From positions 1 to 37,013 of the forward strand of contig CAZCIB010000020.1 of assembly GCA_964498755.1 (NCBI GenBank): DNA of 37,013 nt, read 5' to 3'. The notes below the pieces were generated by a model. The model searched no databases. It was not told the DNA's origin and saw only the letters and a list, made by a program, of their open reading frames with translations. Shown in pieces: positions 14,176 to 22,240 of this stretch (within the stretch, counting starts at the first letter, position 1; the number at the start of each line of letters is the position of its first letter). The translations under genes were made by a program, and so were the position numbers. The DNA comes from RZZS01 sp964498755 (GTDB lineage Bacteria > Pseudomonadota > Alphaproteobacteria > Micavibrionales > Micavibrionaceae).

Positions 14176-16860
14176 ATGAATGTTAGATTTCAATTTAATC
14201 TAGACGGGCATCCGGGCGCGCTGGGTGACGGGATAGCTCTGGTCAAACAAATGCTGGCCGGGGAGAAAGTGGATCTGCGCGATGAAAGCCGGGGCTGGCT
14301 CGTCCAGTCTCTGAACCTGTTTAGCAAAGCGCATACGATAGACGCGCATCCGGACGCCTATGGCCAGATGCCGGGGATGAGCCCGGCGCGCCAGCGCTGG
14401 ATGGAAAAAACCGGCACCGGCGTTAACCCGCTCTCACATGTGGCCTTGCTGGCAAGGAAAGCCGTCAATGACGCCATGCGCGGCGCGGGCGACAATTACG
14501 TCGTTGCGGGCGCCGAGCCGGGTTTGCTTGACAGCGGCGTTGTTTCAGACTTTGTAAATCATTACGGCGGGCAGACAGCTATCGTTGTCAGCGCGGGCAG
14601 TTTACACGCGTTTGATCTTCTTCTTCCCGCGCTGGAAAAACGTCTGGCGGAGCCGGCGCAGGACCCGCCGCTCGTTCTGCAGAACGATGACGGAACGCTC
14701 TCGCCGCTGATCGAACGCTTTGGACTTGACCGGCTGACGGAGACGCACGGCATTCATGTGACGCATTCCGTTTCAGAAACCGCGCGGATTTTGAAAAACA
14801 GCGCGGCTGTCAGACTGGCGCGCGTACCGGTTCCAGACTCGCCAGTAAAAATTAAGGACCGCAACACGGTATCCATGTCGAGTGGCAACGTGTCAAAGCG
14901 AGAACAGGATGCGCTTTTGTTTCACCATGGTTTTGATGGAAAGGTAAGGCTGTATCCCTCGAGCTGGATTAACCGCGGCGAGAAGGCGGCTGTTGAGGAT
15001 GGCGGCAATGGCGGCGTCAACGCCTGGCTGAAATACGCGCGCTCTTCCCGTAAAATGAAGACTAAAGTCGCGCAGTTGAATATGGAATCGGCCTATGGCG
15101 ACGATGGGGCCAAAGAGGAGCGGGAGAGAATCCTCTTTAATATCGGCGGGAAATTGCCGGACTGTGTCATGACGGAAGACCGGTGTTTCGCCTTTAACTT
15201 CGGCGCGTCGCCTGAAGAGATCGACATGCTGGCGAAATACGAGCATGTCGTCGATCGCGCGGGGCCGCACTGGCCGGGGCCGGATATGGCCGAAGCCACC
15301 AAGCATGACGGCAACCCCGGCGTATTCCGCACGGCTTACCGCGTATGGGATGCTCTGGGTACGCCGGAGGAAGAGCGCACGATTACTGCGCGCTCGGTTA
15401 TCATGATCGGCTCGTTCGATGATCCGGATCAGATGCTTCCCGTTATGGGCACGAAGATGTACAAGGTTAAAAGCCTCTCGGACGAGGAGCTTGCAAACGC
15501 CGAGTATGATGACCTGTTTATCGATCCGGACACGAATAAAACCATCCGCGAGATGAAGGATGAAGGGCTGATTACCGGCTATGCGGGCCTTGCCGTCGCC
15601 GCGCTTGCGCTGGCGAGCGACAGGGACCCGCCCGCCCCTGTCGTTGAAATTACAAGACCGGAGCTTCCGCCGCTGGAGGTTGTCACGAATGCGCGTTTGC
15701 GCTGGGAGGGCGATGCGCTTCCGCCTCTGAAAGATATTGAATTTTCCGGGCAAGAGAGAGATGGGCATGGGATTTCCACGGCCCAAAACGTTCCTGAACT
15801 CCGGCGGCTTGAAACCATGGGCCCGTTCGTCGATTCCGGAAACGCGTTTCTCATGATCCCGCCGGAAGGCGTGCATGATCCGGCTGAGCGCCGCATTATG
15901 GACCTGCTTTTCCTGACAACCGTGTTTGAAGGCAAAAGCATGGGCGATCCGTGGACGGCTGGAAAATCGCTGGTGATTTTTAATGAAGACGGCTATTACG
16001 ATCCGCTGATCGAGCTTATGACGTTTTACTATGCGCACGGCATCACGAAGGGCCGTCTGGATGATTTCGCGACAGTCGTCAACGGCCGGGACGAGATTGT
16101 TCCGGCGCTCAGGAAGAACTTCAATCCGTTCGAATATGTCGCGAGCCCGCCGCCGATGGATGACGAACCGCTTGTTCTGAAAGTTCCGGTAGACCCGAAA
16201 AACCTGAATTTCGTACATTTCACAGGCGCTGCGACCGAATTGCCGCAACCGCTGGAAACGACCGCCAAAATCGCTGCCATGGAATTCAACGCGGGGGCGG
16301 TTGTGCGCAGCGGCGGCGGCGCTAAAGCTTCGATGGGCGTTTTATACAAGACCGGAATAACCCTGAAACATGGCTGGGGCTCTGCGAATATAGTCAAGGA
16401 CGGCGTTCAATGCTGGGACTCTCTCTCGGAGGGATTTCCAAAAGGCTCGTTGCTTAACGGCTTTTATATACAGACGGCGGAATCCTTTTACAAAAGGATC
16501 GGCGCGCTCGTCATGCCGGGGGGCATCCCTATGGACGCCGCTGTGCTGGACGGGGGCGCCGTAGGCTCTTTGAGGGAAGCGGCAAGCGTCAACGCCGTTA
16601 ACCTGCGTCCCGGCAATCACATACCGATGCTGGTCTCCAATATTTCAAATAATTACGAAGGTACAAATGTGCCCTGTCACGAAGCGTTTTTAAAATATCT
16701 GGGCGCGGAGGGTATCAAGCGCGGCGGCATTCAGGTCTTTGATAAGACCTGGAAAATCGATGACGCTGCGCGGAAAATCCAATACGCAAAGCGCATGCGC
16801 ACGGCGCGCGGGCTTGATATGGCGCAGACGCAAGGTCCGCTTGCGCTGGATCTGGGATAG
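14176..16860 (+). CDS. LOG / HAM1-like / LOG / LOG multidomain fusion (894 aa)
   Basis: Not a known architecture to me. Module 1 (about 105-208) resembles the C-lobe of LOG phosphoribohydrolases: GGQTAIVVSAGSLHAFDLLL, PPLVLQNDDGTLSPLI. Module 2 (about 229-480) resembles HAM1/ITPase: SSGNVSKREQ with K241, TEDRCFAF, GNPGVFRTAY, and YDDLFIDPDTNKTIREM; the terminal SHR is missing (LITGYAG). Module 3 (about 550-647) is another LOG C-lobe (KSLVIFNEDGYYDPLIELM). Module 4 (677-870) looks like a full LOG domain: FTGAATELP, RSGGGAKASMG, ALVMPGGIPMD, HIPMLVSNISNNYEG. The catalytic PGGxGTxxE is broken in all three, which suggests nucleotide binding rather than hydrolysis. No membrane segment. It is followed 9 nt later by the second deaminase-like gene. 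Confidence 0.85.
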   Translation: MNVRFQFNLDGHPGALGDGIALVKQMLAGEKVDLRDESRGWLVQSLNLFSKAHTIDAHPDAYGQMPGMSPARQRWMEKTGTGVNPLSHVALLARKAVNDAMRGAGDNYVVAGAEPGLLDSGVVSDFVNHYGGQTAIVVSAGSLHAFDLLLPALEKRLAEPAQDPPLVLQNDDGTLSPLIERFGLDRLTETHGIHVTHSVSETARILKNSAAVRLARVPVPDSPVKIKDRNTVSMSSGNVSKREQDALLFHHGFDGKVRLYPSSWINRGEKAAVEDGGNGGVNAWLKYARSSRKMKTKVAQLNMESAYGDDGAKEERERILFNIGGKLPDCVMTEDRCFAFNFGASPEEIDMLAKYEHVVDRAGPHWPGPDMAEATKHDGNPGVFRTAYRVWDALGTPEEERTITARSVIMIGSFDDPDQMLPVMGTKMYKVKSLSDEELANAEYDDLFIDPDTNKTIREMKDEGLITGYAGLAVAALALASDRDPPAPVVEITRPELPPLEVVTNARLRWEGDALPPLKDIEFSGQERDGHGISTAQNVPELRRLETMGPFVDSGNAFLMIPPEGVHDPAERRIMDLLFLTTVFEGKSMGDPWTAGKSLVIFNEDGYYDPLIELMTFYYAHGITKGRLDDFATVVNGRDEIVPALRKNFNPFEYVASPPPMDDEPLVLKVPVDPKNLNFVHFTGAATELPQPLETTAKIAAMEFNAGAVVRSGGGAKASMGVLYKTGITLKHGWGSANIVKDGVQCWDSLSEGFPKGSLLNGFYIQTAESFYKRIGALVMPGGIPMDAAVLDGGAVGSLREAASVNAVNLRPGNHIPMLVSNISNNYEGTNVPCHEAFLKYLGAEGIKRGGIQVFDKTWKIDDAARKIQYAKRMRTARGLDMAQTQGPLALDLG

Positions 16861-16869
16861 AGCAAACCC

Positions 16870-18105
16870 ATGGAAATTCTGATTGAAAAAGACAGCCGGG
16901 GCGGCGTTTTAAGTTGCGCGAGCTTGCGCGGTACGCCTCTGGTTGAAATAGACGATTCTCTGGCTGCGATTCGTGATCCTGAATATCAGCAACTAAACGT
17001 GATTGCCCGGCTTTTGTTTAGCGCGCGCAGGAATGCAAACGAGTTCATGCGTCAGCCGGAACGCGCCGGCGAGCATGGCTTTCAGGGCGCAGCGCTGGCG
17101 CGAACTGAGCAAGGTCGTTTTATCGTTGGAGCCAACCAGCAGCCCATCAGAGATTACACGTCGCGTTTATGCGCAGAGTTTAATGCGATTAACGCGTTTA
17201 ACCAGCAGCTTGATAAAGCGGACGACATTGTGACCGATCTCTATTTCATGGGCGGTGAGAGCGGGCGCCCCGCCGTGCCGTGCGCGAGTTGCTCCGACCT
17301 TATGCAATTCACCAACCCGGAAATGCGCGTTCACATGCTTCCCGCGCTAGACCAGAGACGGCATATGTTCGCGCCGTATTCCGGCGGGCCGATAGGCCAA
17401 CAAGACACGGCTGAAATTATCACCATGCCCGCGAAAGAGCTGTTTCGTTACGCCACTCTTGTGGTCGACGAGCCAGCGCAAACGCAAGAGCTTGTCAAAG
17501 CGGCGGCCTATATTCTTCAGGGCGGCGTTTCTGAAAAGCCGGGTCTTCCGGATAAAGGCGCAACTCATGCGGATATTAACGCCTATATGATGACGCGCCT
17601 CGCCCATGTCTGCGGGCAGATCGGCGGATGTAATGACGCGCTCGAAATGGCGGTGATCCGCATGGATGACGGGACGTTCTTTGACGCCGTTCACCGCGAT
17701 CATGGCCGCACGACGCCGCCCGCCCTGTCTCAAGCCATATATAACGCGCAGTCTTCAGGCTATGCCGGCCACGTGGCGGAAGCGTTTTACACGCAGTTCC
17801 GCACGGAGGATTTAAGAAAGAGCCTTCTCGCGACATCTCCGCCATTTCCGGGCATAACGATGCTGTTGCCGGATGGGACCGCGATTGAACGCTTCCGGAA
17901 AAATGTTAATCCCGGCATGCGCGAAGGCAACGCGGAAATCCATATCACAATTCCCAACAGGCCGGATGATTTTGATCCGTTCATACACATGCGCAGCTAT
18001 CAATTGTCCGACTTATCGCCGCTTCGCTATGTGGGAACGAAAGAGCGCAATGGCGCTCGGCCAAATCACCATAGTCACGGGACTTGCCATCCGTCCTGCG
18101 GGTGA
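16870..18105 (+). CDS. Two-domain cytidine-deaminase-like protein
   Basis: 411 aa. The first domain has the cytidine deaminase signature: GAALARTEQGRFIVGAN, then CAE (Cys101, Glu103) in SRLCAEFNAINAF, and PCASC (Cys138, Cys141). Around 260-335 a second, degenerate copy can be read: AVIRMDDGTFFDAV matches the first beta-hairpin, PALSQAIYNAQ replaces CAEFNAINAF, and TSPPFPGITMLL replaces AVPCASCSDLM. The zinc ligands are lost there. The C-terminus is His/Cys-rich (NHHSHGTCHPSCG). It starts 9 nt after the fusion gene, so they form one unit, and it ends 39 nt before lpd. It differs from the deaminase-like protein at 12899-13906, which uses HSE rather than CAE. Confidence 0.83.
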   Translation: MEILIEKDSRGGVLSCASLRGTPLVEIDDSLAAIRDPEYQQLNVIARLLFSARRNANEFMRQPERAGEHGFQGAALARTEQGRFIVGANQQPIRDYTSRLCAEFNAINAFNQQLDKADDIVTDLYFMGGESGRPAVPCASCSDLMQFTNPEMRVHMLPALDQRRHMFAPYSGGPIGQQDTAEIITMPAKELFRYATLVVDEPAQTQELVKAAAYILQGGVSEKPGLPDKGATHADINAYMMTRLAHVCGQIGGCNDALEMAVIRMDDGTFFDAVHRDHGRTTPPALSQAIYNAQSSGYAGHVAEAFYTQFRTEDLRKSLLATSPPFPGITMLLPDGTAIERFRKNVNPGMREGNAEIHITIPNRPDDFDPFIHMRSYQLSDLSPLRYVGTKERNGARPNHHSHGTCHPSCG

Positions 18106-18144
18106 TAGTCTGTCTTTCGGCTTTATCTACGCAAAGGGGACGGC

Positions 18145-19542
18145 ATGGCTTCCGAAAAATCTTATGACGTTATCGTAATCGGCGCGGGGCCCGGCGGGTA
18201 TGTGTGCGCGATCCGTTGCGCGCAGCTCGGCATGAAGGTCGCCTGCGTGGAGAAAAGCGAAACGCTGGGCGGGACGTGCCTGAATATCGGCTGCATCCCA
18301 TCGAAAGCGTTATTGCACGCCTCGGAAAAATACGCGGAAGCAAAGGATCACTTGAGCGCGTTCGGCGTCAAGACGGGCAAGGTTAGCCTCGATTTGAAAA
18401 CCATGATGGGGCACAAGGACTCGGTCGTCGAATCGAACACCAAAGGCATCGAATATCTCTTTAAAAAGAACAAGGTGGAGCGGATCAAGGGCGTGGCCTC
18501 GATCCCGGAACAAGGCAAGGTAAAGGTTGGCAAGGAAACCTATACGGCCAAACATATTATCATCGCCACAGGCTCCAGCTCTATTGACCTTCCCGGCATT
18601 GAGGTCGACGAAAAGAAAATCGTCTCCTCCACCGGCGCGCTGGGTTTTGACAAAGTCCCGGACAGCATGGTCGTGATCGGCGGCGGCTATATCGGTCTCG
18701 AGATGGCGAGCGTCTGGAGCCGTTTAGGGGCGAAGGTCACGGTCGTGGAATTCCTCGATAAAATCCTGCCCGGCATGGATGAAGAGGTCTCGAAGGAAAT
18801 GCTCAAAATCCTGAAAAAACAGGGACTGGACTTCAAACTCAAGACAAAGGTCACAAGCGCGAAAGCCGGGAAGAACGGCGTTGATTTGACTTTGGAGAGC
18901 GCGGACGGCGGTAAGGAAGAGAAGATGAAGGCGGAGCGCGTTCTTGTGGCCGTTGGACGAAAACCCAACACGCAGGGCCTTGGCCTCGAAGATGTCGGCG
19001 TCGAGCTGGACGAGCGCGGGCGCATTAAAACCGATGCGCATTTTAAAACAAATATCGAGGGCATATGCGCGATCGGCGACGTGATTGCGGGGCCGATGCT
19101 CGCGCACAAGGCCGAGGATGAGGGCGTCGTGCTGGCGGAAATGCTGGGCGGGCAGAAAAGCCATATCGACTACAACATTATCCCCGGCGTTGTTTACACC
19201 GCGCCCGAAGCCGCCAGCGTAGGCAAAACCGAACAGCAATTAAAAGATGAAGGCATTGATTACAGGGCCGGGAAATTCCCTTTCACAGCCAATGGCCGCG
19301 CCCGTGCCATGGGCATGACGGACGGTTTTGTAAATATCCTGGCCGACGCGCGCACGGATACCGTGCTCGGCGCGCATATCGTCGGGCCGGAAGCGGGAAC
19401 GCTGATCGCCGAAATCGCGCTTGCGATGGAATTCGGCGCCTCCTCAGAAGACATCGCCCGCACATGCCACGCGCATCCGACGCTCGAGGAAGCCGTCAAG
19501 GAAGCCGCCCTCGCCGTCCATGGCCGGCCGTTGCATGTGTAA
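18145..19542 (+). CDS. lpd: Dihydrolipoyl dehydrogenase (E3)
   Basis: FAD/NAD-dependent E3 that reoxidises lipoamide in 2-oxoacid dehydrogenase complexes. 465 aa. It has an FAD-binding GAGPGGYVCAIRCAQLG, a redox-active disulfide Cys45/Cys50 in GGTCLNIGCIPSK, an NAD-binding GGGYIGLEMASVWSRLGA, a second FAD motif (ICAIGDVI) and a C-terminal dimer-interface CHAHPTLEEAVKEAAL with the catalytic His-Glu pair. AAGGGGAC precedes the ATG. It would normally follow sucB directly; here about 6 kb of other genes lie between them. Confidence 0.96.
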   Translation: MASEKSYDVIVIGAGPGGYVCAIRCAQLGMKVACVEKSETLGGTCLNIGCIPSKALLHASEKYAEAKDHLSAFGVKTGKVSLDLKTMMGHKDSVVESNTKGIEYLFKKNKVERIKGVASIPEQGKVKVGKETYTAKHIIIATGSSSIDLPGIEVDEKKIVSSTGALGFDKVPDSMVVIGGGYIGLEMASVWSRLGAKVTVVEFLDKILPGMDEEVSKEMLKILKKQGLDFKLKTKVTSAKAGKNGVDLTLESADGGKEEKMKAERVLVAVGRKPNTQGLGLEDVGVELDERGRIKTDAHFKTNIEGICAIGDVIAGPMLAHKAEDEGVVLAEMLGGQKSHIDYNIIPGVVYTAPEAASVGKTEQQLKDEGIDYRAGKFPFTANGRARAMGMTDGFVNILADARTDTVLGAHIVGPEAGTLIAEIALAMEFGASSEDIARTCHAHPTLEEAVKEAALAVHGRPLHV

Positions 19543-19553
19543 AAAGGTTTTTT

Positions 19554-19608
19554 TACGCGAAGCTTCGGAGGAGCGGAGAACGCGCCGAAACTCCGGTTCT
19601 CCGCGTAG
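19554..19608 (-). repeat. Dispersed hairpin repeat, copy 2
   Basis: Nested hairpins in the gap between lpd and the zeta-like gene. TACGCG (19554-19559) faces CGCGTA (19602-19607), and CGGAGAA pairs with TTCTCCG. Bases 19585-19608 are the inverted match to 984-1007 (22 of 24). With no proper T-run on its 3' side it is a poor intrinsic terminator. Confidence 0.6.
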
Positions 19609-19626
19609 TTTACAGGACGATTTCTT

Positions 19627-20235
19627 ATGAGCGAGACTCCGACCCTTTTTATTATCGCGGGCGCTAATGGTTCCGGAAAAACGACCTTGGCATGGGAATA
19701 CTTGCCATACATGAAAGTGGAGGAATTTGTAAACGCTGACGAAATTGCGCGTGGCCTCTCTCCATTCAATCCTTCGGATCAACGGATGGCAGCGGGCAGG
19801 CTGGTCATTAAAAGAAGAAGAGAACTTATAGAAGAATGTCAGAGATTTGCAGTCGAAACAACGCTATCCGGTTCGGATCTGGTTAGAGACGTTCAAAGAG
19901 CAAAAAAGGCAGGTTATCTTATCTGGATGTGCTATGTGCATACGAATGATGTGGCTGTAAACATAGAAAGAATCAAAAACAGGGTCAAAGAAGGTGGTCA
20001 TGACGTCCCGGAATCAGACGTGATAAGGCAGCGCAAAAGGAGCCTGCTCAACCTGTTTCACGTGTATTTCGATTTATGTGATACAATAGCGGTGTTCGAT
20101 AATTCTTCCGGCAAGCAGCTTTTTGTCGCTTCGCGCATAACGGATGATACTGTGGACCGGGAGAGACTTACAGTTGTTACAAAAGATTGCTTGCTGTTCT
20201 GGAAGAAAATGAAGAAAGAAGCCGATGTCAAATGA
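19627..20235 (+). CDS. Zeta-toxin-like P-loop kinase
   Basis: 202 aa of the zeta-toxin/COG4185 type. It has a Walker A motif GANGSGKTT (residues 12-20), NADEIARGLSPFNP with the conserved Asp, ETTLSG (about 77-82), and a downstream Arg-rich segment ERIKNRVKEGGHDVP. Known zeta toxins phosphorylate UDP-GlcNAc, while some chromosomal relatives have other or unknown substrates. AGGA precedes the ATG. It overlaps the small downstream gene by 11 nt, the tight arrangement expected of a toxin-antitoxin pair. Composition is more AT-rich by eye than its neighbours, which is consistent with horizontal gain. Confidence 0.85.
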   Translation: MSETPTLFIIAGANGSGKTTLAWEYLPYMKVEEFVNADEIARGLSPFNPSDQRMAAGRLVIKRRRELIEECQRFAVETTLSGSDLVRDVQRAKKAGYLIWMCYVHTNDVAVNIERIKNRVKEGGHDVPESDVIRQRKRSLLNLFHVYFDLCDTIAVFDNSSGKQLFVASRITDDTVDRERLTVVTKDCLLFWKKMKKEADVK

Positions 20236-20410
20236 ACAGATAATTGACAGTGTGCCTGAACATTTGGTTGCACACTGTGAAGTTATACGCGGCGCTTCGC
20301 GCATTGCCCTGAAAAAAGCGCGCATGTACGGAACGAAGCTTGTTATCATGGAGGAGGGCGAGCTTCTTTACCTCGATCCGGACGAATTCGAGGCGCGTCT
20401 TTCGGAATAA
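20225..20410 (+). CDS. Small partner of the zeta-like kinase (candidate antitoxin)
   Basis: 61 aa (MSNEQIIDSVPEHLVAHCEV...DEFEARLSE). A short helix with basic residues (SRIALKKARMYGTK) precedes a beta-like acidic end (KLVIMEEGELLYLDPDEFE). It begins 11 nt inside the upstream kinase gene, so translation is probably coupled. In the classical epsilon-zeta pair the antitoxin comes first. The reversed order here is common among COG4185-type pairs, to my knowledge. The antitoxin role is inferred from context. Confidence 0.7.
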   Translation: MSNEQIIDSVPEHLVAHCEVIRGASRIALKKARMYGTKLVIMEEGELLYLDPDEFEARLSE

Positions 20411-20412
20411 TT

Positions 20413-20491
20413 CCTTACCCTCCCGCTTCGCCGGCCCCGCCCTCTTCCAGGGGAGAGGGGTATCCGGACGATTAGCGAGGAGCAGGTAAGG
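20413..20491. repeat. Free-standing palindromic element overlapping the xerC end
   Basis: The outer stem CCTTACC (20413-20419) pairs with GGTAAGG (20485-20491). The central hairpin CCTCTTCC-AG-GGGAGAGG (20441-20458) and a CG-rich side hairpin give the same plan as the element at 1772-1856. The xerC stop codon (20472-20474) and its last six codons lie inside it. Confidence 0.72.
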
Positions 20492-21521
20492 GGCCTGTTT
20501 CGGAAGGTTTGCCCCGAGGATGCGCTTTTTTGTGAATTGCCATCAGTTCCTTGGCGTCGATTTCGGTGTAGCGCTGGGTGGTGCTGAGGGACGCGTGGCC
20601 AAGAAGGTCCTGAATTTCCCGCAAATTCGCGCCGTTCTGTAATAAATGCGTAGCGAAACTGTGCCTTAAAGCATGCGGCGTCGCAGTTTCCGGGAGACCG
20701 AGGCTCTTGCGGATTTCGCGCATATCCCGCTGGGCGACGCCCTGATTGAGCCGCTTGCCCCGCGCGCCCAGAAACAGCGCCCGGTCAGCCGTTTCCGGAT
20801 AAGGACATGCGGCGCGGTAATCGCTGATGGCTTTATGCACGATGGGCAGGACGGGGATCTGCCGTTCCTTTTTGCCTTTGCCGATGACGCGCAAGTAATT
20901 GTCATCCCTGCGTACGCAGGGATCGGGTTCGTCTGGGCTCTGAGCAACCCGATCCCTCCCGGTGAAAGCCGGGATCAAGCCGGGACGACACCATGAAGAA
21001 ACATCCCCAATGTTCAAAGACAGCGCCTCGTCGATCCTGAGGCCGCAGCCATAGAGCAGCGTAAACAGAGCCTGATCGCGCAGGCCCTGCCAGTCCTCGC
21101 GCACCGGAATCAAAATCTCTCTCGCCTGATCCTCATACAAGGGGCGCGGCAGCTTGTGCGGCAGTTTTGGCGAGGAGATCGTGCGGATCGCCGCGTTATG
21201 GGCGATACCCTGCCTGTCAAGAAAGGTGAGAAAATTCTTGACGCCGGACAGGGAGCGCGCGCGGCTGCTGGCCTTGGCTCCGTCCATATGCCGCCGCGAG
21301 AGCCACGAGCGGAAATCCTGAATGCTGGCGTCGCACAGGCTGTTGAGCGACACCTTGCTTTCATGATGCTCGGCAAGAAATGTGATGAAGACGTTCACGT
21401 CGCTCGTATAGGCGCGGAAAGTGTGTTTCGACACATGTTTTTCAAAGCGCAGCCAGTCCTGCCATTTCTCCAGGCAATCAAGGAGATCGGCCTCGCACGC
21501 TAACCCGGCAGATGCAGCCAT
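20472..21521 (-). CDS. xerC: Tyrosine recombinase XerC
   Basis: Chromosome-dimer resolution recombinase. The N-terminal SAM-like core-binding domain runs to about residue 115. The catalytic domain has Arg162 (YGCGLRIDEAL), Lys215 (RVIGKGKKERQIP), His283/Arg286 (TPHALRHSFATHL), His309 (LLGHASLSTTQ) and nucleophile Tyr318 (RYTEID). At 349 aa it exceeds the usual 300 or so. About 33 extra residues (175-207) come from a palindromic element at 20901-20989, inserted between the Arg helix and the Lys beta-hairpin, and the tail is set by another element. It overlaps the DUF484 gene by 22 bp, a neighbourhood typical of proteobacteria. Confidence 0.92.
   Translation of the reverse strand: MAASAGLACEADLLDCLEKWQDWLRFEKHVSKHTFRAYTSDVNVFITFLAEHHESKVSLNSLCDASIQDFRSWLSRRHMDGAKASSRARSLSGVKNFLTFLDRQGIAHNAAIRTISSPKLPHKLPRPLYEDQAREILIPVREDWQGLRDQALFTLLYGCGLRIDEALSLNIGDVSSWCRPGLIPAFTGRDRVAQSPDEPDPCVRRDDNYLRVIGKGKKERQIPVLPIVHKAISDYRAACPYPETADRALFLGARGKRLNQGVAQRDMREIRKSLGLPETATPHALRHSFATHLLQNGANLREIQDLLGHASLSTTQRYTEIDAKELMAIHKKAHPRGKPSETGPLPAPR
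20901..20989 (-). repeat. Palindromic element inserted in frame in xerC
   Basis: The outer stem GTCATCCC (20901-20908) faces GGGACGAC (20982-20989), 7 of 8 paired. Three hairpins lie inside. ATCCCTGCGTACGCAGGGAT (20904-20923) is a perfect 20-nt palindrome. GATCGGGTT pairs with AACCCGATC (20946-20954), and TCCCGG pairs with CCGGGA (about 20957-20974). It is translated as part of xerC (residues about 175-207). A short relative lies at 29989-30010. Confidence 0.8.
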
Positions 21522-22213
21522 GACCGAAAACAGCGTTCAACGACGCGGGCGAGGAAAGATATCTGGTCTGTGGCCTGCCCGTCCTGAAACGCTTCGGGAT
21601 CGCGGCTGCCGAAGGCGAGAATCGCGGGCGGCGTATTCATCGAAATGTCGACGCGCATGAGGGCCTGCGATGCGACCAGCGTCGCGCCGCCGCCGAAAAT
21701 CTGCTCAATGCCCTGAATATCGCTCTGGAGCAGCGCGTTTTTATCGCTCATCCATTTATCGACCGTGCCTTCGGGCACGACCCGTATGCCCGACGTATGG
21801 ACATGCGGAATGTCGCGGCCGTTGGACTCGACGACGAGAGCCGTGATATCGACGTCCAGAAGCGCGGAGAGATCCATCGTGATCGTCTGGATAAAGTCGT
21901 GAAAATTATTGGCCTCGAGCAGCATAAGAACCGCCTGGTGAATGCGGTGCTGGTTGTTCATGTTGGCGCGGCTGGTTTCAACGATTTCCTTCGTCGTTTC
22001 CATCACAGCGTTTTTGTCGGCGCGCAGGCGCGCGATCATGTAAGTCTGGAAGTCGGCGACTTTGCGGTCCGAGCTGCCTTTAGGCGGCGCGATAAAATCA
22101 AACACTTCCGGATGCTTTTGAAGAAAAGACGGATTTTCCTGCAGGAACGCGATCACGTCCTTGTCCGTAATGTCGTTTCCTGCGTTCATTTCGTTAACCT
22201 GTGAATCGCTCAT
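21500..22213 (-). CDS. DUF484 (GAF-like) protein
   Basis: 237 aa with the DUF484 signature at the N-terminus (DKDVIAFLQENPSFLQKHPEVFDF), where a helix precedes a GAF-like domain. The remainder holds VADFQTYMIARLRADKNAVM and a sheet region around VDITALVVESNGRDIPHVHT. The frame extends to 22279 through a hydrophobic stretch that lies in a repeat (22241-22318); ATG 22213 (MSDSQVNEMNAGND) is the likely start. Members are usually encoded next to xerC, as here, with no agreed molecular function. Confidence 0.9.
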   Translation of the reverse strand: MSDSQVNEMNAGNDITDKDVIAFLQENPSFLQKHPEVFDFIAPPKGSSDRKVADFQTYMIARLRADKNAVMETTKEIVETSRANMNNQHRIHQAVLMLLEANNFHDFIQTITMDLSALLDVDITALVVESNGRDIPHVHTSGIRVVPEGTVDKWMSDKNALLQSDIQGIEQIFGGGATLVASQALMRVDISMNTPPAILAFGSRDPEAFQDGQATDQISFLARVVERCFRSWLHLPG

Positions 22214-22240
22214 GAAACAAGCATAGCACAGAAGGGAAAG

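Noticed and set aside
14893..16248. 451-codon minus-strand frame opposite the 894-aa fusion
   Set aside because: The plus-strand frame shows LOG and HAM1 patterns throughout. The minus product is an Arg/Ile/His-rich shadow.
20898..21000. CRISPR or attachment-site reading of the palindrome in xerC
   Set aside because: It is a single copy with internal hairpins and no repeat-spacer periodicity. It has no dif-like sequence, and its family has another intergenic member.
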